Positions 58,093-64,000 of a stretch of 64,000 nucleotides of DNA are shown piece by piece. This DNA is from Novosphingobium sp. G106 (GTDB taxonomy: Bacteria; Pseudomonadota; Alphaproteobacteria; Sphingomonadales; Sphingomonadaceae). A program made the position numbers and the translations under genes. How positions within the stretch are numbered: position 1 is the first letter of the stretch; the number at the start of each line of letters is the position of its first letter. Location of the stretch: NCBI RefSeq assembly GCF_019075875.1, contig NZ_JAHOOZ010000003.1:62001-126000 (forward strand), in the 5' to 3' direction. Below the pieces are notes generated by a model. That model did not search any database. It was not told the origin of the DNA and saw nothing but the letters and a program-made list of their open reading frames with translations.

Positions 58093-58721
58093 TGCCCCAC
58101 GTCTATGAAACCGATGGCCAGGCCATCTACCGCCAGTCCTTTGCCACGATCCGTGCCGAAGCCGAACTCTCCCGCTTCACGTCCGACGAGGAACGCGTGG
58201 CGGTCCGCATGATCCACGCCGCGGGCATGGTCGAGCTCGCCGCGCATATCCGCTTCTCGCCGACTTTCGCGACAGTCGCCGCAAAGGCTCTGGCCGCAGG
58301 TGCGCCAATCCTGTGCGACGCGCGCATGGTCGCCGAGGGGATCACACGATCGCGACTGCCCGCGGACAATGCGATCGTCTGCACGCTGCACGATCCGACC
58401 GTTCCAGACCGAGCGAAGGCCATGACCAACACACGCTCGGCCGCAGCCCTCGAACTCTGGCGCCCGTACCTTGGCGGCGCGGTCGTAGCGATCGGCAATG
58501 CCCCCACCGCGCTGTTCCACCTGCTCAACATGCTCGAAAACCCGGCCTGCCCGCGCCCGGCTGCGATCGTCGGCTGTCCGGTCGGCTTCGTCGGCGCCAT
58601 GGAATCGAAGGCTGCGCTCTGGGAAGCCCGGCCGGTGCCCTGCGGCATCGTCGAAGGGCGACTGGGCGGCAGCGCGATCGCCGTCGCCGCAATCAACGCG
58701 CTGGCGAGTCCGATCGAATGA
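58092..58721 (+). CDS. cobH: CobH, precorrin-8X methylmutase
   Basis: 209 residues. ERVAVRMIHAAGMVELAAHI carries the catalytic His, followed by AGAPILCDARMVAEGITRSR and IVGCPVGFVGAMESKAAL. Converts precorrin-8X to hydrogenobyrinic acid by methyl migration. Start overlaps the cobG stop by one base (TGATG). Confidence 0.95.
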   Translation: MPHVYETDGQAIYRQSFATIRAEAELSRFTSDEERVAVRMIHAAGMVELAAHIRFSPTFATVAAKALAAGAPILCDARMVAEGITRSRLPADNAIVCTLHDPTVPDRAKAMTNTRSAAALELWRPYLGGAVVAIGNAPTALFHLLNMLENPACPRPAAIVGCPVGFVGAMESKAALWEARPVPCGIVEGRLGGSAIAVAAINALASPIE

Positions 58722-59443
58722 AGACCGGGACGATCCACGGCGTCGGCCTGGGGCCGGGCGCGCAGGACCTGCTCAGCGTGCGCGCCGACCGGCTGGTGCG
58801 CAGCGCGCGCCACGTCGCCTACTTCCGCAAGGCCGGCAAGCCCGGGCAGGCCCGCCGCATCGTCGAGGGGATGCTGCGCGACGATGTGATCGAGCTGCCG
58901 ATGGAATATCCCGTCACCACCGAGATCCCGGTAGCAGATCCGCGCTACAACGCCCTGCTCGCAGCCTTCTATGCCGAGTGCACCCAGCGCCTGGCCGCGC
59001 TGACGGGCACGGGCGAGGACGTCGTCGTCCTCTGCGAGGGTGATCCGTTCTTCTACGGATCTTTCATGCACCTTTACACACGGCTATCCGGTCAGGTGTC
59101 GATCGGCGTCGTCCCCGGCATCACCGGCATGTCGGGTGCCTGGACCGCCTGCGGCCAACCGATGACCTGGGGCGACGACGTTCTCACCGTCATCATGGCG
59201 ACGATGCCCGAGGAAGAACTGACGCGCCGCATCCGCGATACCGATGCGCTCGTGGTGATGAAGATCGGCCGCAACCTCGCCAAGCTGCGCCGCGCGGTCA
59301 CGGCGGTGGGGCGGCAGGACGAAGCCTATCTCGTCGAATATGCCGCGATGGCCGACCAACGGGTGACACCCCTGCGCGAGGCGGAAAGCGTGACGCCCTA
59401 TTTCTCGATCCTGCTGATCCACGGCCAGGGGCGCCGGCCGTGA
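58718..59443 (+). CDS. cobI: CobI, precorrin-2 C20-methyltransferase
   Basis: 241 residues, SAM-dependent tetrapyrrole methylase: GTIHGVGLGPGAQDLLSVRA, VVLCEGDPFFYGSFMHLYTR, GVVPGITGMSGAWTACGQPM, MKIGRNLAKLRRAV. Makes precorrin-3A. ATGA overlap with cobH. Confidence 0.94.
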   Translation: MKTGTIHGVGLGPGAQDLLSVRADRLVRSARHVAYFRKAGKPGQARRIVEGMLRDDVIELPMEYPVTTEIPVADPRYNALLAAFYAECTQRLAALTGTGEDVVVLCEGDPFFYGSFMHLYTRLSGQVSIGVVPGITGMSGAWTACGQPMTWGDDVLTVIMATMPEEELTRRIRDTDALVVMKIGRNLAKLRRAVTAVGRQDEAYLVEYAAMADQRVTPLREAESVTPYFSILLIHGQGRRP

Positions 59444-60189
59444 CCGGCTGGATCGCCATCGCCGGCATGGGGCCGGGCGACGCGGCGCTGATCACGCCCG
59501 AGGTGACGGCCGCGCTGGCGCAGGCGACCGACGTGGTCGGCTATGCCTCCTATGTGGCGCGGGTCGCCGCCCGCGCCGACCTGACGCTGCACGCCTCGGA
59601 CAACCGGGTCGAGCTCGAACGAGCCGCGCAGGCGCTGGAGCTGGCGGCGGCGGGCCGGCGCGTGGTCGTGGTCTCGTCGGGCGACCCCGGCGTCTTCGCC
59701 ATGGCCGCTGCGGTCTTCGAGGCGCTAGAGGAGGGTCATCCCGACTGGCGGGAACTCGACATTCGCGTGCTGCCCGGCATCACGGCGATGCTGGCCGCGA
59801 GCGCCCGGGCGGGCGCGCCGCTGGGGCACGATTTCTGCGCGATCAACCTGTCCGACAACCTGAAGCCCTGGGACCTCATCGAACGCCGGCTGCGGCTGGC
59901 GGCCGAAGCCGATTTCGCGATGGCCTTCTACAATCCCCGCTCGAAAGCGCGGCCCGAAGGCTTCGGCCGGGCGCTGGACGTCCTGCGCGAGGCCTGCGGC
60001 GGCGAGCGACCGGTGCTTTTCGCCCGTGCGGTCTGCACGCCCGAAGAAGTGCTGCGGATCGTCGCGCTCCGCGATGCCCGACCCGAGATGGCCGACATGC
60101 GGACCATGGTCATCGTCGGTTCCAGCCGCACGCGGTTGATCGAACGGCCGGGCGCGCCGATCCTCTACACGCCGCGGTCTGCCGAGTGA
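59440..60189 (+). CDS. cobJ: CobJ, precorrin-3B C17-methyltransferase
   Basis: 249 residues: IAIAGMGPGDAALITPEVTA, VVSSGDPGVFAMAAAVFEAL, VLPGITAMLAASARAGAPLG and DFCAINLSDNLKPWDLIERR, typical CobJ. Methylates C17 with ring contraction. GTG start overlaps the cobI stop. Its last 25 bases overlap the convergent cobK. Confidence 0.94.
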   Translation: MTGWIAIAGMGPGDAALITPEVTAALAQATDVVGYASYVARVAARADLTLHASDNRVELERAAQALELAAAGRRVVVVSSGDPGVFAMAAAVFEALEEGHPDWRELDIRVLPGITAMLAASARAGAPLGHDFCAINLSDNLKPWDLIERRLRLAAEADFAMAFYNPRSKARPEGFGRALDVLREACGGERPVLFARAVCTPEEVLRIVALRDARPEMADMRTMVIVGSSRTRLIERPGAPILYTPRSAE

Positions 60190-60956
60190 TCGAGCCAATG
60201 CAGCACCGCCTCGACATCGTGCACCGCGCGCCTTTCGGGCAAGGCCGGCCGATCGATCATCAGGACGGGCAGCCCGAGCCGGCGCGCCGCGATCAGCTTG
60301 GCCTCGGCACCGCTGCCCCCGGCGTTCTTGCAGACGACGAGATCGATCGCATGGCTCTGCATCAAATCCACGTCGCCATCGACCGAGAAAGGCCCACGAT
60401 CGATCACGAGAGCGTGATCCGGCAGCGCCGGCGGCTCCTGGGGCGCATCGACGAAGCGCAGCAGATAGCGGTGCTGCGGCTGGGCCGCAAAGGCGCTGAC
60501 ATGCATCCTACCCAGCGCGAGCATCACCCGGCGCCGAGGCCCGACCAGCGCGGCAACGGCGGCTTCGACGCTGGCCACGCTCTGCCAGCGATCGCCCGCC
60601 GCCGGCTCCCATGCCGGGCGGGTCAGGGCGATATGCGCGATGCCCTGCTCCCGCGCGGCTGCGACGGCGTGAGCGCTCATCGTCGCGGCGAAGGGGTGGG
60701 TCGCATCGACCAGATGGGTGACCTCCTGCTCGCGCAGATAGCGCGCCAGTCCGGCGACCCCACCGAAACCGCCGACCCGTGTCGGCAGCGGCTGCACGCG
60801 CGGGTTCGCCACCCGGCCCGCGTAGCTGAGGGTGGCCCTCGCCCTGCGATCGGCGAGCACGCCTGCCAGGGCGCTGGCCTCGGTCGTCCCGCCCAGGATC
60901 AGGATATTGGTAATGTCGCAGACTCCTGAACGGGCATGGCTGACGATCGTCGGCAT
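60165..60956 (-). CDS. cobK: CobK, precorrin-6A reductase
   Basis: About 263 residues if it starts at ATG 60956. Family sequence begins at NILILGGTTEASALAGVLAD, followed by THLVDATHPFAATMSAHAVA, VMLALGRMHVSAFAAQPQHR, VVCKNAGGSGAEAKLIAARR. NADPH-dependent. The usual CobK start would fall at an ATT (60914-60912) that overlaps the cobL ATG, so either the ATG 44 bases inside cobL or a rare start is used. Antisense to its neighbours and overlapping both. Confidence 0.9.
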   Translation of the reverse strand: MPTIVSHARSGVCDITNILILGGTTEASALAGVLADRRARATLSYAGRVANPRVQPLPTRVGGFGGVAGLARYLREQEVTHLVDATHPFAATMSAHAVAAAREQGIAHIALTRPAWEPAAGDRWQSVASVEAAVAALVGPRRRVMLALGRMHVSAFAAQPQHRYLLRFVDAPQEPPALPDHALVIDRGPFSVDGDVDLMQSHAIDLVVCKNAGGSGAEAKLIAARRLGLPVLMIDRPALPERRAVHDVEAVLHWLDHSADRGV

Positions 60957-62121
60957 CGGCGAGGACGGTCTTGCCGGCCTGTCCGACGCGAGCCGCAAAG
61001 CCCTGGCACAGGCCGAGGTGGTCACCGGCTCCGCGCGCCATCTCGCCCTCGTGCCCGACCTTAGGTGCGAGCGGCTGCCATGGCCAGTGCCCTTTGCCGA
61101 CGGCATTGCGCCGCTGCTGACGCAAAGGGGCAGGCGCGTGGTCATGCTCGCGTCGGGTGACCCTTTCTGGTTCGGCGCGGGCAGCGTGATCGCGCGCCAC
61201 CTCGCACCCTGGGAATGGACGGCCCACCCGGCGCCTTCGACCTTCGGCCTTGCCGCGGCCCGGCTGGGCTGGCCGATCGAGGACACCTTGTGCCTCGGCC
61301 TCCACGCCGCGCCGCTGCAGCGGCTGCGGCCGCACCTGGCGCCAGGCCGGCGAGCCCTGGTCCTGGTGCGCGATGGCGATGCCGTGGCCGAGCTCTGCCG
61401 CTATCTCGGCGATCAGGGCTTCGGCGCATCGGCGATCACGGTGCTTGAAGCGCTCGGCGGGCCGCGCGAGCGTGTGCGCCAGGCCACTGCGACGACGGCG
61501 GCCTTCGGCGACATCGCGCATCCGGCGGCAGTCGGCATCGCCTTCGCCGGGAGTGGCGCGACCCTGCCCGCGGCGTCGGGGCTGCCCGATCTCTGGTTCG
61601 AGCACGACGGCCAGATCAGCAAGCGCCCGGTCCGCGCGCTGACGCTCGCGGCTCTGGCTCCCCGCCCGGGCGAGGCGCTGTGGGACATCGGCACGGGATC
61701 GGGCTCGATCGCCATCGAGTGGCTTCTCGCCCACCCCACTACCCAGGCGATCGGTTTCGAGGCGAATACCGATCGCGCCGCCCGCGCGCGCGCCAATGCC
61801 GCCGCGCTCGGTGCAGATCGCCTGCGCGTGATCGGGGGCACGGCACCCGAGGTGCTTGCCGATCACCCCTCGCCCGACGCCGTGTTCATCGGTGGCGGCC
61901 TCAGCGCCGAACTGCTGCAGTTCCTGTTCGAACGCCTCGATGCCGGCACACGGCTGGTGGCCAATGCCGTCACGCTCGAATCCGAAGCGCTGCTGGCGCA
62001 ATGGCATGCAGACCGGGGCGGATCGCTGCTGCGGATCGACCTGGCCCAGGCCGCGCCGCTCGGCACGCGTCGCGGCTGGCAGGCCAGCTATCCGATCGTG
62101 CAGTGGAGCGTGACGCTGTGA
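60913..62121 (+). CDS. cobL: CobL, precorrin-6Y C5,15-methyltransferase (decarboxylating)
   Basis: 402 residues: CobE/CbiE-type methylase half ([60 protein letters not shown]) and CbiT-type half ([50 protein letters not shown]). Both halves fused, as in aerobic bacteria. Start overlaps divergent cobK. Confidence 0.95.
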   Translation: MSQTPERAWLTIVGIGEDGLAGLSDASRKALAQAEVVTGSARHLALVPDLRCERLPWPVPFADGIAPLLTQRGRRVVMLASGDPFWFGAGSVIARHLAPWEWTAHPAPSTFGLAAARLGWPIEDTLCLGLHAAPLQRLRPHLAPGRRALVLVRDGDAVAELCRYLGDQGFGASAITVLEALGGPRERVRQATATTAAFGDIAHPAAVGIAFAGSGATLPAASGLPDLWFEHDGQISKRPVRALTLAALAPRPGEALWDIGTGSGSIAIEWLLAHPTTQAIGFEANTDRAARARANAAALGADRLRVIGGTAPEVLADHPSPDAVFIGGGLSAELLQFLFERLDAGTRLVANAVTLESEALLAQWHADRGGSLLRIDLAQAAPLGTRRGWQASYPIVQWSVTL

Positions 62122-62483
62122 TCGTCGCGGGTTTCGGCTTCCGCCGGGGCGCCGGCCTGGCGGCACTGCGGGCCGCGCTCGACGTCGCCCAGGCGGGCCA
62201 GCCGACGGTCGAGGCGCTGGCGGCGCCAGGCGACAAGGCTCGATACCTGTCGCCGCTCGCAGAGGCCCTGAACCTGCCGCTGATCGCCGTCGCCGCGTCC
62301 GCCCTCGAAGCGCAGGCAACGATCACGCGCTCGCAAGCCAGCCTCGCCTCACGTCGGACAGGCAGCGTCGCCGAAGCCGCCGCGCTCGCCGCCGCAGGCT
62401 CCGGCGCGCGCCTGCTGGGTCCGCGCCAAATCTCGCCCGATCGCATGGCAACCTGCGCCATCGCCCAAGGAACACCGTCATGA
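62118..62483 (+). CDS. cobE: CobE/CbiG C-terminal-type cobalamin biosynthesis protein
   Basis: 121 residues from GTG 62118: [20 protein letters not shown], ...[40 protein letters not shown]. Matches the small CobE family (CbiG C-terminal domain). Exact role in the aerobic pathway is unsettled. Overlaps cobL and cobM. Confidence 0.88.
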   Translation: MIVAGFGFRRGAGLAALRAALDVAQAGQPTVEALAAPGDKARYLSPLAEALNLPLIAVAASALEAQATITRSQASLASRRTGSVAEAAALAAAGSGARLLGPRQISPDRMATCAIAQGTPS

Positions 62484-63265
62484 CCGTTCACTTCATCGGC
62501 GCCGGCCCCGGCGCGCCCGACCTGCTGACCCTGCGCGGCCGCGACCTGATCGCGAGCAGCCCGGTCTGCCTCTATGCCGGATCGCTCGTGCCCGAAGCCG
62601 TGCTCGGCCACTGCCCGCCCGGCGCCCGGATCGTGAACACGGCGCCGATGGCGCTCGACGACATCATCGCCGCAATCCAGGAGGCACACGAAGCCGGGCA
62701 CGACGTCGCTCGGCTGCATTCGGGTGACCTCTCCGTTTGGTCGGCCATGGGCGAACAACTGCGCCGGCTGCGCGGGCTGGGCATCCCCTTCACCGTCACC
62801 CCGGGCGTCCCCGCCTTCGCTGCCGCCGCCGCCGCATTGGAAGCCGAACTCACCCTGCCGACGATCGCGCAGTCGGTCGTCCTGACCCGCACCCCCGGAC
62901 GCGCCAGCACGATGCCGCCGGCCGAGAGCCTGACGAACTTCGCCGAAACCGGGGCGACACTGGCCATCCACCTGTCGATCCACAACCTCGCCGGGGTCGT
63001 CGGCGACCTGCTGCCCGGCTACGGCCGCGACTGCCCGGTAGCGGTGGTCTACCGCGCGAGCTGGCCCGACCAGCGCATCGTCCGCACCACGCTCGCGACG
63101 GTCGAGGAGGCCGTCGCCGGCTCGATCGAACGGACCGCGCTCATCCTCGTCGGCCGCGTGCTCGGCAGCGACAGCTTCGCCGAGAGCAGCCTCTACGCCG
63201 CGGACTATGACCGCCGCTTTCGTCCGCAGACCGCGGACTCGCGCTTCGCCGGTCGGGACGAATGA
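62480..63265 (+). CDS. cobM: CobM, precorrin-4 C11-methyltransferase
   Basis: 261 residues: [80 protein letters not shown]. Canonical CobM. ATGA overlaps at both ends. Confidence 0.95.
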   Translation: MTVHFIGAGPGAPDLLTLRGRDLIASSPVCLYAGSLVPEAVLGHCPPGARIVNTAPMALDDIIAAIQEAHEAGHDVARLHSGDLSVWSAMGEQLRRLRGLGIPFTVTPGVPAFAAAAAALEAELTLPTIAQSVVLTRTPGRASTMPPAESLTNFAETGATLAIHLSIHNLAGVVGDLLPGYGRDCPVAVVYRASWPDQRIVRTTLATVEEAVAGSIERTALILVGRVLGSDSFAESSLYAADYDRRFRPQTADSRFAGRDE

Positions 63266-64000
63266 ACAGACCGCATATGGCTACTCCGGGCCTGCTGATC
63301 TCGGCGCCGGCGTCGGGCACGGGCAAGACCACCGTGTCGCTGGGCCTCCTGCGCGCCCTGGCAGAAGCCGGCGTCGCCGTGCAGCCGTTCAAGAGCGGAC
63401 CGGACTACATCGACCCCGCGTTCCACCACGCCGCCTGCGGCCGCGCCTCGTTCAATCTCGATAGCTGGGCGATGCCGGAGGCGCTGCTCGATACGATCGT
63501 CGCGCAAGGCGAGAACGCCGACATGCTGCTCGCCGAGGGCGCGATGGGCCTGTTCGACGGTGCCGCGCAGCGCGGGGCAAGCGGCCAGGGCGCCAGCGCC
63601 GACCTTGCCCGCCTGATGGGCTGGCCGGTCGTGCTGGTGATCGATGCCTCGGGCCAGGCGCAATCGGCGGCGGCCGTCGCGCACGGCTTCCGGGCTTTCG
63701 ATGCGGAGCTGCCTTTCGCCGGTGTCATCCTCAACCGGGTCGCCAGTCCCCGGCACGAACGCCTTGTGCGCAGCGGCATGGAAGTCGCTGGCATCCGCGT
63801 GTTCGGCGCCCTGCCCCGGCGTCCCGACCTCGCGCTGTCCGAACGCCACTTGGGGCTCGTGCAGGCGATCGAGCATGCGGGGCTCGACGCTTTGCTGTCA
63901 GACTACGCCGCACTCGTGCGCGAGCACGTCGACCTCCCTGCGCTTCGGCAGGCCGCAAGGGGTATCCGACGCCCAACCGCTTCCTTGGCGGCCATGAAAC
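63262..64000 (+). CDS. cobB: CobB, cobyrinate a,c-diamide synthase, N-terminal part
   Basis: About 246 residues visible; the C-terminal glutamine amidotransferase domain lies beyond the right edge. ATP-binding P-loop [20 protein letters not shown], then [32 protein letters not shown] and [20 protein letters not shown]. Uses ATP and glutamine to amidate hydrogenobyrinic acid. ATG 63262 overlaps the cobM stop. Confidence 0.95.
   Translation, partial: MNRPHMATPGLLISAPASGTGKTTVSLGLLRALAEAGVAVQPFKSGPDYIDPAFHHAACGRASFNLDSWAMPEALLDTIVAQGENADMLLAEGAMGLFDGAAQRGASGQGASADLARLMGWPVVLVIDASGQAQSAAAVAHGFRAFDAELPFAGVILNRVASPRHERLVRSGMEVAGIRVFGALPRRPDLALSERHLGLVQAIEHAGLDALLSDYAALVREHVDLPALRQAARGIRRPTASLAAMK

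Noticed and set aside
60508..62319. 603-codon minus-strand open frame opposite cobL
   Set aside because: Shadow of cobL with Arg-rich, repetitive composition; cobL is unambiguous.

Overview
The window looks like an accessory replicon, or an integrated conjugative region, of a sphingomonad (Sphingomonadales, Alphaproteobacteria). Base composition is GC-rich. Lineage markers are a SciP-type DUF1153 protein, a Ros/MucR regulator, promoter-like GGAAC-N17-GTT sites of the EcfG general stress sigma factor, and an aerobic (CobG-type) cobalamin pathway. Megaplasmid is the simplest reading, because conjugation genes, many insertion sequences and cargo are mixed. No replication or partition gene is certain, so this stays inference.

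Layout. 1-3660: remains of a metal-resistance locus (start of a CDF efflux gene, a CsoR/RcnR-type repressor with no in-frame start, a broken copB) cut up by an IS30-type remnant and an ISNCY/IS1202-type element. 3700-8480: small cargo genes (membrane protein pair, DUF433/DUF5615 toxin-antitoxin pair, universal stress protein, SciP, Lar-like zinc-ribbon protein, MucR). 8504-28039, minus strand: a nearly complete F-type conjugation operon, in transcription order traA-L-E-K-B-dsbC-orf-traV-traC-orf-trbI-S26 peptidase-traW-traU-trbC-traN-orf-traF-traH-traG, with stop/start overlaps at most junctions. 28040-28316: divergent control region with palindromes. 28317-30711, plus strand: DNA-binding proteins, a lytic transglycosylase and small proteins. 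30708-39459, minus strand: a winged-helix-like protein, then a second, P-type (VirB) transfer cluster virB1-2-3-4-6-9-10-11, lacking virB5, virB7 and virB8 and with a frameshift in virB4.

39635-47270 is a stress and metal block: tatB and tatA without tatC, an Nramp transporter, two tandem ferritin-like proteins with twin-arginine-type leaders, a PAS/LuxR regulator and a di-haem c-type protein. Two candidate EcfG promoters lie here and a third precedes a small gene at 55937. 47500-54760 is decaying DNA: an IS3 element inserted in an older IS3 remnant, a LuxR-type regulator, a dead PAS-GGDEF-EAL gene, an IS5/IS427-type element, an unexplained repeat-hairpin stretch and another IS3 element. 55222-56338 has small unknown genes. 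From about 56496 to the right edge a cobalamin riboswitch leads cobG-H-I-J, L, E, M and the start of cobB on the plus strand, with cobK antisense between cobJ and cobL.

No relaxase (TraI) or coupling protein (TraD/VirD4) lies in the window, so neither transfer system is complete from these genes alone. I found no tRNA, rRNA or CRISPR array.
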